DNA from: Brachypodium distachyon
Lineage: Eukaryota > Streptophyta > Magnoliopsida > Poales > Poaceae
Reading direction: 5' to 3'
DNA length: 64,000 bases
Assembly (NCBI RefSeq): GCF_000005505.3
Contig: NC_016131.3
Coordinates: 64,527,355 to 64,591,354, forward strand
Shown in pieces: positions 11,619 to 24,200 of this stretch. Numbering within the stretch: the first letter of the stretch is position 1; every line of letters begins with the position of its first letter. Made by a program: the position numbers and the translations under genes. Under the pieces are notes generated by a model that was not told the DNA's origin, ran no database searches, and saw only the letters and a program-made list of their open reading frames with translations.

Positions 11619-11960
11619 ATGGAGAGCGAGGAAGAAGAGGCGGCGCCGGAGCTGGAGGCGATGGAGATTGAGGAGGAAGCGTCGGCCCCTCCTGCACCCC
11701 CCCCCCCTCGGATCCGGGTTCTCGGGACTGATGAAGAAAAGGAGCAGCGCCTCAGCTTCTTCACGTGCAAGGCCTCCAAGGACGACGCTCGCGGGAAGGC
11801 GTTGGACGACGCGGAGCTCACGTGGGGGATCGTAGCGGATCATGCGTTCGAGCTCAACCGGCGGGCGTGGGTTGCGAATAAGGGGTTGGGGCCGCTCCTT
11901 CGGTACTCCATCGCCAAGCCGCTGTTGGCGCTTCCCCGCGTGGACAAGGACGATAAGTAG
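11619..11960 (+). CDS. small acidic protein inside TIR element, unrecognised
   Basis: The reading frame gives 113 residues from an ATG in good context (AAGATGGAG) to TAG. The first 30 residues are rich in Glu and Ala, followed by a run of prolines (PPAPPPPR). The rest is mixed, with RLSFFTCKASKDDARGKALD and a basic/acidic tail ending DKDDK. An AATAAA signal lies at about 12119. A second overlapping frame begins at the ATG at 11485 (MDPPSAFSTN...) and also looks compositionally biased. I do not recognise the protein. It may be a gene of the transposon family or a captured piece. Confidence 0.4.
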   Translation: MESEEEEAAPELEAMEIEEEASAPPAPPPPRIRVLGTDEEKEQRLSFFTCKASKDDARGKALDDAELTWGIVADHAFELNRRAWVANKGLGPLLRYSIAKPLLALPRVDKDDK

Positions 11961-11990
11961 CTTACGGGAGTGGAAAGATGGTTATCTTAG

Positions 11991-12047
11991 AGTGGGTTAT
12001 GAACCATTTTAGAAATTTAGTTTTTTCAAAATGGTTCACAACCCACT
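11991..12047. repeat. 57-base hairpin after the small ORF
   Basis: Arm 11991-12010 pairs with 12028-12047 at 19 of 20 positions, separated by a 17-base loop. It lies 30 bases after the small ORF's stop, so it would be in that transcript's 3' end. Confidence 0.85.
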
Positions 12048-12614
12048 CACGTATGACTAGCTGTAGCTACCTGGTGTACGAGGACGATGGGTAGCAATTT
12101 GTATCTATGTTCTTGTTCAATAAAATGAAGTAAATCTATTTAGGGTTCATGTTGTGTTATTTCCAAATCTATTTATTTTATTCTCAATTTGCTTACCCCT
12201 GTTGGACGAACAGTGCCATCCAAACGGACGAAGGCCGAGCTGGGGCATTTTTCTGTCAAGCCCGCGGCCCAAACGAAACAAAACAGCGCAAAAAGCAATC
12301 CGTTGGGTAGCCTCCGCTGGAGTTGCCGTGAGCCAGCTCGGGGCGATAGACGGACTAGAGCTGAAAGGGGGTTGCCGAGTAGGCCACGCACAGCGTCCAG
12401 GACTCGAGAGGAAGAGGCGCGGCAAAGGCAAAAAGAAAACGCGTAGGAGTATGTCCGAGTTCAGCTAGAATTCGGTCCGCACGCGAATACGACTTAAGCT
12501 TGGGGTCTCTCCAACGGGTATATTAAGGGTACCAGAGCAGATGGAGAGGTTCGTGAAATCTTTAACCTCAACTCGTTGGCTCTCGCGTTAGAGATTGTTG
12601 GCTGCGAGATCGAG

Positions 12615-13262
12615 ATGGCTTCTTGCGTAGGTTACTTTCCAAACCCTTCGCCGTCCCTCTCTTGCCGCCCGTCCTACTCCACCACCTTGCTCTCAGCTGG
12701 ATCCCAGCCATTTCGGCCGCGCCGTATCATGGTCAGGTGGCAGCCACCTCGCGCAGGCTGGTTCAAGCTCAATTTCGACGGATCGGTGTACCACGACGGC
12801 TCCGGCCGTGCCAGCATCGGCGGCGCCATCCGGGACTGCAACGGCCGCGTGCTGGCCGCCTTCGCCGAGCGCACGGAGCACTCCACGGTGGGCATCGTCG
12901 AGGCACGGGCGATGATCCGTGGCCTGCGGCTCGCTCTGGGTTGCTTCCTGGGCAGGCTGGTGGTGGAGGGCGACGACCTGGTGCTGGTGCAGCTTCTCCG
13001 CGGCGAGGAGACGCAGACGCGCATACCGCTTCCCATGCAGGAGGAGATCCTCGGGCTGCTCGCCCGCTTCTCGGCATGCGAGGTGCAGCACATCCATCGC
13101 GAGGGCAACCAGGTCGCGCACGTTCTGTGCCAGCAGGCGTACCACAGGCCCGGGGTGTGGATGGGCGGCCTCGTGCCGCGCGCCGCCTGGGAGAAAGCAG
13201 AGGACGACCTGCACGGCGTGGCGCACGAGCGCCTCTGCAAGACCAAGGCGATGGCGTGCTGA
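12615..13262 (+). CDS. RNase H-like domain protein
   Basis: A single-exon frame encodes 215 residues from MASCVGYF to KTKAMAC. The RNase H-like fold (RVT_3 type, common in plants as solo genes or from LINE-type elements) covers roughly residues 40-185. Acidic residues sit in the expected blocks: Asp in FKLNFDGSV, Glu in VEARAMIRGL and Asp in VVEGDD. The last block, EGNQVAHVL, has His where active relatives usually have Asp, so catalysis may be weakened. The region before the RNase H fold is short and the C-terminal tail after PGVWMGGL is unassigned. A TATATTAAG sequence about 100 bases upstream could serve as a TATA box. Third-position GC is very high. It may be a genuine gene or a domesticated element fragment. 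Confidence 0.7.
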   Translation: MASCVGYFPNPSPSLSCRPSYSTTLLSAGSQPFRPRRIMVRWQPPRAGWFKLNFDGSVYHDGSGRASIGGAIRDCNGRVLAAFAERTEHSTVGIVEARAMIRGLRLALGCFLGRLVVEGDDLVLVQLLRGEETQTRIPLPMQEEILGLLARFSACEVQHIHREGNQVAHVLCQQAYHRPGVWMGGLVPRAAWEKAEDDLHGVAHERLCKTKAMAC

Positions 13263-13265
13263 TTT

Positions 13266-13600
13266 GCTTCTTTGGGTTTCTTGGGGCCAGACAGATCGAT
13301 CGATCGAGTTTCTTGAAGCAAGACGTGTGAAAAGAGGATCAAGAAATGGCGCCTGAGCGTAGAGACTACGATCAGACGAACACGGCAGCGAAGGAAGCGT
13401 ACCAAGCGGCAGTGTACGTACGCGGCGGCCGGCTGGCGTGCTTGATAGCTTCGTCGGTTTCTTGGGAAAATCGATGAGTTTCTTAGAGCATGTCGTGAAG
13501 AGAATCGGCAAAAGGCGTCTGACGGTCTGAGCGACTACGACCTGAAGACGGCCGAGGAGTACCAAGCGGCGGCGTGCGTGGCTGGAGGCAAGTCAGAGCA
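13266..13600 (+). repeat. two-copy tandem duplication after the RNase H-like gene
   Basis: Copy 1 (about 13266-13448) and copy 2 (about 13449-13600) share blocks such as GGTTTCTTGGG, GAGTTTCTT and GTACCAAGCGGC in the same order, with indels. The duplication begins right after the stop codon and is probably 3' untranslated sequence. Confidence 0.7.
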
Positions 13601-13897
13601 AGAACATGGCCGGAGGTGCATCAGTTATTCAGTTCGTGCCAACAAGCTTGGTGGCGAAGGATCAATGTAGCCTGAGTCGGTTCACGTCTCATGGACAAAG
13701 AGTGTTTATTTTGTAGAAACAGAGTTATTCGTTGTATTGCAGATGTATTAGTTAACAGTGTAATGTATTCTTGCAGATGTATTATTAGTTAACAATGTAG
13801 TGACATTTACATTATTGTCTTAACGAAATGAAAGATCAGTTTATTATTGACATCTCACATTTTTTTACGATGTATTGATGTATTGACATTGACATTA

Positions 13898-14442
13898 GAG
13901 TAAAATACACCACTAATCCATGAATTCGGCAAAAATGAACACTTTAGTCCACGAACTCAAAAAATGCACACTTAAACCTTTAAACTGAGATTACCATGTC
14001 ACTTTAGTCCAAAAACGGTTCGACGAGGCTTAAACATGTCACGTGGCTGCCACGTCGGCTTCGGCCAGGACCGCAGGCTGCTAGTCGATTTTCTCAAGAT
14101 TTTTTTTTTTTTGCAAAATCAACATGCCGAGCCGCCCGCGAGGGGCAAGGCGCCGCGTCCAGACGCGGGGATCCCTGGGGCCCTGAGAACCACGCCGTTG
14201 CCGCCGGCACCTCGCCTAAGGCTGCTATCAAGTTCACAACGATCAATTTTGACGAGATAACGTTGGTGAAGGAGTCGTCAAAGCCGACATGGTGACCATG
14301 TGGCGTGTTTAATCCTCGCCGAACCGTTTTTGGACTAAAGTGACATTAGTTTCAGTTTAGGGGTTTAAGTGTGTGTTTTTCAAGTTCGTGGACTAAAATG
14401 TTCATTTTTGCCGAGTTCATGAACTAGCGGTGTATTTTACTC
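13898..14442. mobile_element. foldback MULE-type element
   Basis: The ends are long inverted repeats. The left begins GAGTAAAATACACC and the right is its inverse, GGTGTATTTTACTC. Similarity continues for over 100 bases (for example GGCAAAAATGAACA against TGTTCATTTTTGCC). Flanks are TTGACATTA (13889-13897) and TTAGACATTA (14443-14452), a 9-10 base duplication with one indel, as expected of Mutator-like elements. The 14030-14260 core has no recognisable gene. Confidence 0.8.
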
Positions 14443-14452
14443 TTAGACATTA

Positions 14453-15294
14453 TTATTTTCTTTCCCGTGAAAATGTGTGATGCGGAAATGCTAATCCCTG
14501 CTTCTGGTCTCGTCGCTTGCTGTTGGAGCATGAGCGGAGGCGCGGAACCGTTCTTGCTGAAAGATTTTTTGAAAAAAGACGGCCAGACGAGTCAGCAAAA
14601 CAGGCCTGACAGCTGGGGCTGGCTTGTCAGAATATGAAAAATACGGTATAAGGACCGTATGTGGACGTATATTTCAAGTACGAGGATCCGATGGGCACTT
14701 TGCAAGTTCGAGGACTAAATTGAACCGCACCTCCAAGTACTGCAGATGCATTTTATTCACGGAAATAAGTGAATAATTAGTTGCTGCAACAATGATAATC
14801 AGATAATGGCCCTCCATTGCAAAAGTTTCACTCGGCAACACAACAATAAGTTTCCTTTTCATCTACTTACAAGAAGCAATGGCATAAAATTTGAGTGAAC
14901 AAAACCACGCGACACCTTGCACAGGCCATCACTCTCAAATGGAGCTTGCATGTCTCTGGATCTTCACATGATACGAAATCAAATCATTTACAGATTTACT
15001 CGGTGCTCACAGGTCCAAAAGCTACAATTCTCAGGAAAATGGTCCGGGCTTCTGAATCCTCGTCACTCGACGATCCAATTCTGGCCTGCCTCATGCGGAT
15101 CCCACTGTTACCTTTCGTGGATGCGGATCCAATTATCTGCCAATATTGTGTTTGAGCTTCAGGCCTCCACCATCATTGACATGCCATGCTTCGACCAAGT
15201 ACACTCGAACATCCCGACCTATTAACTGGTACATCTGCACTATCAAAACAGCAGGCTAACTGCCATCGGTTCCTCTTCTGTATGTATGAGCTGC
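14453..15294. other. 3' flank of Rab3GAP, with a possible MULE remnant
   Basis: 14680-14770 has CAAGTTCGAGGACTAAATTGAAC and ends near ATTTTATTCAC, resembling one end of another foldback element like 13898-14442; its partner end was not found. The remainder probably includes the 3' untranslated region of the minus-strand Rab3GAP gene. Confidence 0.4.
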
Positions 15295-18200
15295 TCAATC
15301 CCAGGATGTCACAGATAATGCAACCCAGAGATCATTAGATGTACCAGATATATACATCCGGTGTGTCTCGACCTGTTCATCTGTACACAACGGTGTTGGG
15401 CTCGAATAGTGACCGTTGCTTACTCTCTCCATGACTGAGAATACAATCTCTCTCTGTATTGGCTCATGACCGTTCAAAAGATTTCCCATGCTCAGAACTT
15501 TCCTCCATGACTGATTAGCAGTAGGAGGGCGAAACAGGCTTGATACAGCATCTCTCTCAAGCATCCCAACCTTTTCCTTAGTAGTGAACTCCTAGCATAC
15601 GAGATTAAGAGAAAAATCAGGAATATGGCCTTGGAAATTTGACAAACAACAATGTCCAGGTAATTGTAAATATCCTATATGACTCAGATTGCACAAAATT
15701 AGAGTTTTTGTTTGGTTTTATCATGATTCATCATGACTACCAGAGAGAAAATATCTAGGTAGTAGAACAACAGCCTACGATACTATAGAAACATCCTGAG
15801 TGTGTACTGACTGGTGAGCATCTCTTATAAGAATTGTGTTTTCCACACAAAAAATTATTACTCCATCCATATGTATAAGCCCCCTCTCCAAATTCGGCTT
15901 ATCCAAAAATACAAGGCCACATTTCTTGCTTGTTTTTAATGCTTATGTTGCATGCTCCGACTAAATAACCAATGCATGCTCCACATCCAAGGGGCCTACT
16001 CACTGGCATCGGAGATCATTAATGTGATTTAGCGACAATGACTACTCACAAATCAGGATTCTCTATGTTTCTTCACCTTGGTACCCGAAATTATTGAGGG
16101 GCCTTATATATATGGATGGAGGGAGTACCTCTGAAGAGGAATGTGAACATGAGCAGAACAGTTCATACCTGAGCATTTTAGTTCGCCAACTTTGTTTCTT
16201 AAAATGCTCACAGGTGACAGGTGTAACTAACAATGTATTTAGTGGGCAGGATATTTGATTAAACAATAGTGTTTCCATGTTCTCAAATAAAATCTATTAA
16301 TAATAGTTTCTTCATTGGAGAGTCACTATGCAATAATATGGAAATAACTATAAGAATATCACTTACACTTTCATAGCAAATACTTTCCAAACTGGTTCCC
16401 ATTTTTGGAAGATAGTAATTGAAGTAGTCACTAAATATTGATTGAGCCAGTCGTGGAGCATCTATAAGTTTTCGGTGTACCGAAGCAGCAAAAATCAGTA
16501 ACTTCTCGATGTGCTCGAAAACTTGACAAAGTTGCTTCAAGTCTCCAGCCAAATCACTTATGTCGGATTTCCCTGTCAAAAAAAACACATCAATATTCAA
16601 GCTGGCAAGAAACTCCAGCAATCTTGAGAGCCACTGGTAACTGAAGGTTGGCTCGCTTCCATCCTAACCAACCCAGATATGTTATTTGCTAGGAAACTAG
16701 TAATCCTAGCAAGTATTTTAACCCCCAGTGGAGCATTGATTTAATAATGATGTTATATGATTATTTGGATGGGTAATTTGTTGTAATGGGTATGTTGTAT
16801 GGTTATACAAATAAAAGGATACAGGAGTATAAACGTTTAGAAGGTAAGTCAGAACAAAGGTCTACTATGAAAATCAGGGCATGCAATGAAAAATAGACAA
16901 TATAAACCTACAGTTTATACACAGCTGTAAATGTACCTTGAAGAGACTTCAATGTTGACGCCATTGTAGCATATAGTTGATCCATTTTAGTCTTCATTAA
17001 TTTAAAGCTACCGTATGAGGTCTTGTTCAGAATGTCAGCTGATGATTTGAAAGCAGTGCAAACCATTTGCTCAAGGAGCTGTTGCGGTCTCAAAGTTTCA
17101 AGGTAATGAACCACCTGCATAATACGAATACGCAAAGCTCAGTTAGGAACTTACAAGCTTACCATCTTCAGTAACTTGTAATCATGTGGAGCATGGTTCC
17201 AGTTTTTATTCAAGTCATCCAAAACCAGTACATTTCAAATTTGCAACTTCCATATGAAAATATGCCAATAAATTCATGTTCATTTTTATTTTTGATGTAG
17301 ACTTCCACATGCACTGTAGAGTGATTATGTTGGTCCTTCGCAATTGAACACCCACTTTCTGCCACAGAACTCACCAATCTACCCTATTTAGGCTGCACCT
17401 CTGTATATGATGAAATGGTCACTTTTCCTAGGAACCTAGGATACAAAAGAGAAAACTACCTTTTCTCCTTCTCGAATAGAATCAAGCAAGGATTTCTGTT
17501 CAGAGACAGGCAAGGCTGGAGCATCGTTCCAAATTTTGCGCCACATATTTCCATGTTCAGACATACGCTGAGAAAGCCTTCCTTTGGGTGGCCATGTGGA
17601 ATTACCATCGGCTTTGTCCTCCTCACTCACCCAGTCACCAGGTGAATGCCACCGAATAAAATCTTCAAAGGCAGCATCTGGGTTTGCGGCTTTAAAAGCA
17701 GACATATCTAAGATAGAAATAAGAGTTAGTAACAGAAGAAGTTGAGATAAATTAGTACAGATGAAGAAATTCTATGGTTCTAGCATTACTAAAAAGTAAA
17801 CATGGAGTAGAGCTTAATTAATAATAGATGAAGAAATTCTACATTAAGAGGAACCACACATATTCCAAAGAAATAAAGCTCATTGTTCATATAGCACAGG
17901 AAGTAACATGAAATCCTTCAAGACAGAAGTAAAAATAGCTAACAATTCCTACAGGTACCATTTGAGGAAAGGGGCCATTTTAATAAACCTTACCAGAAGA
18001 TAATATATCCCTTTCCAGTTGACCAGATAAACCCTGCAATAACAGAGGAATGGTATGATAGGTCGCACTGATTTTGAGGTATAGCTAACTCATGAATAAA
18101 ATATAGCAGACAAGATACCCAAAGAAAATAGATGGAAATTCAATAACAGAAAAGGACTAATAATAGAATGAGTATTTGTTCCTAACCCATTTAGGAGCCT

Positions 18201-21200
18201 TCACAAGAAACAGACCAAACAAACAAAAAAGATTTGGACACTAAATGCATGATAAATGCGAGTTCAAGAACTTACAACAGCATTGCCAAAAGCTTCAGCT
18301 GCATGGAGCCTTTCTTCATGCATATCTTCTGTCATCAAAGGTGCATCCTAATAAACTAATGGAGAAATAAGGGGGGCGTATGCACATCTTGATGTTAAAT
18401 CTGGAGAAGAATGAGGCTAAGCAGAACCTGAGTATATGGAGCATGCATTTCCTGAAATATATTTATGAGCATCATTGAAGGGACAACACCTGCTGATCCT
18501 TTACGAATTTTACTTGGTGCCTGTAATTCAAGAGGAAAGTTAGCATCAAAATATATTTTTTACTTTAAATATACAATAAGGGCATGAATGAATAGTACCG
18601 TGCTATTTGAAATCCCTTCTTTATTTGCAAGATCAGTATCCTTCTCACAATTCAACGATTTTTTTCTTTCGATGCATATCGCAAGCTAGCATGGATTTAA
18701 AAACAAAGGGCAAAATCATGTCAATATGTTGATCTAACAGAAACAGGTTATCTACAAAACAAAGGACCAAGCGGACTATGGTACAGATTTGCATAATACA
18801 AGAGACAGCATCAACACAAATTAAACAGACTTCAATAAAAACATGGTTATCTGTTTTCATTCGCCATGAATACAATCCTGTTCATTGAATGACTAGATTT
18901 GCGCAATTGAGTTTTTTGAGAAATAAACAACCATTACTCGATTGTTTAATGGCAGTCATCAGACAGGAAAGAGTTGACTAATAAGATAATGTATAGTTCA
19001 CAAACAGCATTTGCAAAGCAAGTGGAAAATAAGGGTACTGTTTAGTGTCTAGCATGCTAACGTAAGTAACCAACCAAATAAAAATATCATGCATAACATG
19101 AACTCCAACCATAAGTTCACACAATATGACAATATCAATGAACATTGGACAGCATAAGGGCCTGTTTGGAAGAAGAGTATTTCTTGTTAAAATTTTCCTT
19201 TTGTTTTAGAAAATGTAAGTTCTGGTATTTACTCCGTGGTTCATATTTGACTCAAATACCACAGCTTTACCAAGAAATACCATTCTTCCAAACAGCGCCT
19301 AAGGAAGTTACATTTGCTCACAGCCACAGACTGCTAATGGCTCCTATGTGAAACAGTGTCACTGAATAAGGACTACAAGGAAATTAGAACAACTACCATT
19401 TGTAGTTTCTGGTGGATCAGACAAGTGGAGAGGTCAATTTTAGAAGTGCTCTTCATCCTCGGCAGTCGTTCTGATTCCTCCCAGCACCAACGAATTTCAC
19501 GCACAAAATCAATCCACAAGACTGCTATTGCTGACATAAAAAACAAGTCCATCATTAATAAAAAAAATCAAATTAAACAAGGAACTTATGAAAAAAAACT
19601 AAGCACAGAACACAAACCCCGTATATTGCAGTTGCCAAACCACAATGCATGCAAACAAAACTGGGCAAAGAGAGAATCTGAAGGTGCTCCTTTCAAAGCG
19701 CGGCCATGTTTATTTTCTGCTTCCACGTAATTTGAGATTCCAGCCTCTGAAAAAAAAAGTATGTTAACCTTTTTTCTCTCAAAAAGAATTAGAAGAAAAG
19801 GCTGCAGACATGAGACATGAGATAAAGTTTTCATCGCGACACTTCGGCTATTTGAGTTTGGGTTTGTAGATCTAGCCAAGGAAACATTGTCGACATCCTC
19901 ACAGGGTAATATTGACGTTTCTTTATATGGGTTAACAGCTGATGGATCTTACATAAGACCCGAGGGGCATGAACAAATAAACAGGTTGTAATTGCCGTCA
20001 TAGGACAAGAATTAGATGACGGATACATCATGCAAGCAGCACATATTACTAGGCTACGCACAGTGCAGAATTGTGCATGTGAATTCCTGATCTTTACGAA
20101 CCATGGCTGCTCCAAGAGCGCCATGAGTTCAGGCAGTCATCACTTTTCTTCAAAGGCTAGCAGAATCAAGCCAGACAAACAGACCTCTTCACTTGTCCAT
20201 CAGTAAACTATTATTATATGTATAGATGCAGAAGGAGAGCTTTTTAATCTTTTGAAATAGAATGCAAAAATGCCACAAAAACCAGCTAAATAAGCTGTAG
20301 CTTGTAAGTACTGGTGGCATAGTGGATTCCTTAATTTCCAACATTAGATATCATGAGAGAACTCAATTATGGTCAGTTGTATATAGGTTCATCAAAGAAA
20401 TGTGTAGCTTGGAAAGGAGGTTTGCTGAATACCATCATTGAAAAGATCTTTCATAACACGGTCAATGACAGAAGGCGGAGGCACAGTAACCAAAGATTTT
20501 GAATTGTCCTGACCTGAATTATCTGCTTTCTAACATGAGAAAATTAAAATCAGAAACAGATTCTACAAAACATAATTCTTGTCACTTCAAAGGAATTCTG
20601 GAATGCATGAAGTTCTTAACCTGCAACAAAATCTTCCAAAAATTGTGCCTCCCCTGACGATTCAAACGCATTTACCAGAAGATATAACTGGGATGCAAAC
20701 CCAACAAACTTTCCAATAGAATCATCAACCCTATAAAAGGAACATATGACACATAAAAGGAATATATTAGCAGGTAGGAAGCCATTATGATCTGTGTACT
20801 AGTCATTTGCTATCAATAATAATTCATGTACTCCCTCCGACCCATCTTACTTGTCTCAAATTTGCCCAAATATGGATGTATCTATTTTTAAAAGGTGTCT
20901 AGATACATGTAATATTTCGACAAGTAATATGGGTCGGAGGGAGTAATAAATACAATAATATGATACTTGAATCGACACAACTTTACAAAAAGATCTTACA
21001 TGTATGGAGACACAACTGGGTGAAGAAGCCAGCTATCAGCATCAAACGACGAAGCATTTTCGACCTCAGCCATCTCAAGGCTCTCTTCGAACATTTTCTC
21101 TCCCCAAATGGCAGTCAACTCAAAACCTAATATTCATTTCCAACAAAAACCTAATATAATTAAGTGAACTATGTTTCTTAATATATGTTAATTAAACAGA

Positions 21201-24200
21201 TATTCTAGTAAGGTCAAACATGAGATTACCAAAGTAAAATACACATGACAAAATGCTAGCAGAAAAAGAAAAAAAAATCATGGTGCGCTATATAGTTCAG
21301 TCTTTGTGACAAATCAAACTTTCCATATTGTATAGGTAACTTCTTGGTCCATGTTAGGTTGCAATTGATGGTTTATATGATCCTTATAGATTGAAACCGT
21401 GGTAAGGTTGGTAGTTCGCATTATCTATTCTTGAGTCTAGTTAGTAGCAACATTACTGGTAAAGATAAACGGCTGCAATTACCTTTAACAGGATCCTCAG
21501 CAGAGTACCACTCTGCCCAAGGGCAATCATCATCCCATTGTTTTCTGGGTTGGGTTGGAACTTCACTTTCTGCTATTGTCTCAGTTGCTTCAGAATCCAA
21601 AGTCTCCTCATGATCGTATTCATATTCAGGAGTTCTGTAGGTAAGCTTCATAGAGAAGTTTACCTTTACCTTTGCTGGAAAATCTGATGAAGATAGAACC
21701 TCCAAACAAAAAAAAAGGTTACACATGCTACAAACAATCCAGAACAATTCTGTAATGTTGAAGAGTCATAGACAAATATAATTGCTGATCAACAGCAACA
21801 GTAGTATACTTTGTATTTTTGAAGTCCAAATGTTAGGGTTCAATAGTTATTAGCTGGTGCCTTTTGTTTCCATTAGTATAACAACCGTTCCCAGCTGCAT
21901 GTAGGATTATTTTAGAAAGGTTGTATACTTCTGATGTATGGAATGAAGCAAGATTTTCAGATTTAAAAAACATTACTGCATTATATGATTATATGTTCAT
22001 AGTTGCAACAGCAACCCAACTATGAGATTTACATGACAATGGTGTGGTAAATGCCAACACCAGCGGAAAGGTTGTGACCTGACTTGCTTCCAAGCCACTG
22101 CTCAGTCATGACAAACTTCGTTAAGATAACAGAAATTCCAACTGCAATTCAGTAAGTAAGGAAATTTAAGGAAAGACTTACAAACTTTGACAGAAATAGC
22201 TCATGTAACCCCTCCAGATGCATCAGTCGTATCGGGACCTGGCTAGCAATTCGATCAGCTTCAAATCTTCGAGTAAATACAGTTCCCATATTTTGGATTC
22301 CAATGTATGCTTTCCGTGAAGGGTCATGCACCGGTACAAATGCTGGCCAATTGCTAAAATTGAAAAAAATGTCAGTAAAAAAATGAAAGCAGCTATGCTA
22401 GCAAGTAAGCAACGGCTTGTCAAGTGTAAACAACTTTGCAAGGATGGATGCACTGATATTGTAAAAATATATGCTTACTGCGCATATTGTACAACACAAT
22501 ATCCTCCTGTTAATTGGCAAACATTTCTTCCTGAATGGGTTATGAAGTACAAAGACATATATAACAGATATCTTGGATGGAATATGTCTGTACCAAGAAG
22601 AACATTCACAGCAAAAACTAAAATTGAATCAGTTTCTTTCTGGAAAGAAATAATGAACTACCACAGCTTATATTCATGTGCTAACCTGCTAAACAAGTAT
22701 ATACTACTTTTTCTTCTGACCACCCAATCCAATACACTACTTCATAAGTTGGTCAAAAGTCACTAACCTGCCACAATTAGACAAAGCAATCGCTATAGAA
22801 CTCAAAAGCTTAGTTGATTCAGGATCATCAAGAACAACACCGCTGGCACTCAAGGGAGCAATTATCTGAGAGCATAAGAAGCATAGTGAGTTTATTTAAT
22901 GTTTATGCAAACTAGCTTATGCATGTTAACCGGACTCCACTATGCATGGGAGCTTGCTGCAAAATGTTAAAAAATATGAGTGGCTACTGATGATGCACTA
23001 GAATCAAATGGTTTCCATTTTCCATGGGCAACTCAATGCAAATGCTTTATTCGTAGAAAGGATCATGCCTGAGCAAGGAAACTCCGAAGGTTATTTGATA
23101 TGGTACACTGAAGTACAATGCAAACGGAAATGGAGTAATATACCCAACAGAGTATCATATGGTATCTGATTAGTATTTGCGCAAAAAAAAGGTATCTGGT
23201 TAGTAGTGCCTGGACTTGTATGCATGCGACAAGAGAATGAAACTGTACCAGAAAGTCGTCTACTCCAAAAGATAGTTGTGTGCTATGTGTATCATCATTC
23301 CAGTATGAATATTTCCCTACAGAAAGGTGTTTCTGCATGTGAGTACATAAGTATTTAAAAGAAAAAAATAGACAATAATAAAAGCATGCAGAAACCTGTT
23401 GAAGAAAGCAAGCTCGTAATTATCTCTCACCTTTTGCAGATTTCATGAAATGATACTCCATACAGTATACTCTTTTCCCATGCTTCAAATCACGCTTGAC
23501 CATGTACAAGTTTTCGAAGGAAGGCACGCTCTCTGCACCTTTCGCCTACAAGAATGTATGTAGTTAACAAATCAAAGATCTATCACACAGAACATCAAAT
23601 AAGGTCCAGGAAAGAGCATTACCATCAAGATCTTTGGGCCATCTGCTAACCATTGACGACAAATAGCCTCTATCTCAGATATAAACCTAGATGACCAAGA
23701 AACACTTAAGTGCAGTCATACTTAATAGGCCCTTTGCAGGTAACCATAAATGGGTTAGCTGGTTTACCTCTCCCATGATGAAGCGATGGTGAAATCATCA
23801 AACCGCTCGAGCTGCATAGATGCACAAAGTATGATGAATCAACAGATAATTTACCACTCAAACATGTCCAACAGAAACAGAATGTTGACTTGTCAGATCT
23901 AGGAAGCTAAACATGTAGAATGCCTATGATAAAAATATCCCATCCGAGAAAACAAGATCCTTACATGCTCCCTATCTGAATGGATGGGGCCAACTCAAGA
24001 AAAGCACAGAACTACAGTTTATAGTAGTTACTACTTACTAGCTAGCAACATTGGCATGCACACATTTACATATGATCCCTACAAACTGCATAGTTCCAAT
24101 ACCTCTAATAACAATTTTCAGAAGGAAACATCGAAATGCATACTCCTACAGAAGCACACTACTCTCGTAGGTGAGGTGACATACTAAATCAACTAGTCAA

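Larger units (their letters stand above)
11163..12327. mobile_element. TIR element enclosing a small ORF
   Basis: The left end GGCAACTCCAGCGG is matched by the inverted right end GGCAACTCCAGCGG. Looser similarity continues inward, with GGGCC and AACGG blocks on both sides. Length is about 1165 bases. I could not fix a clean target duplication: TGA precedes the left end and GTGA follows the right end. The superfamily is therefore uncertain. A small ORF with its own polyadenylation signal lies inside. Confidence 0.65.
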
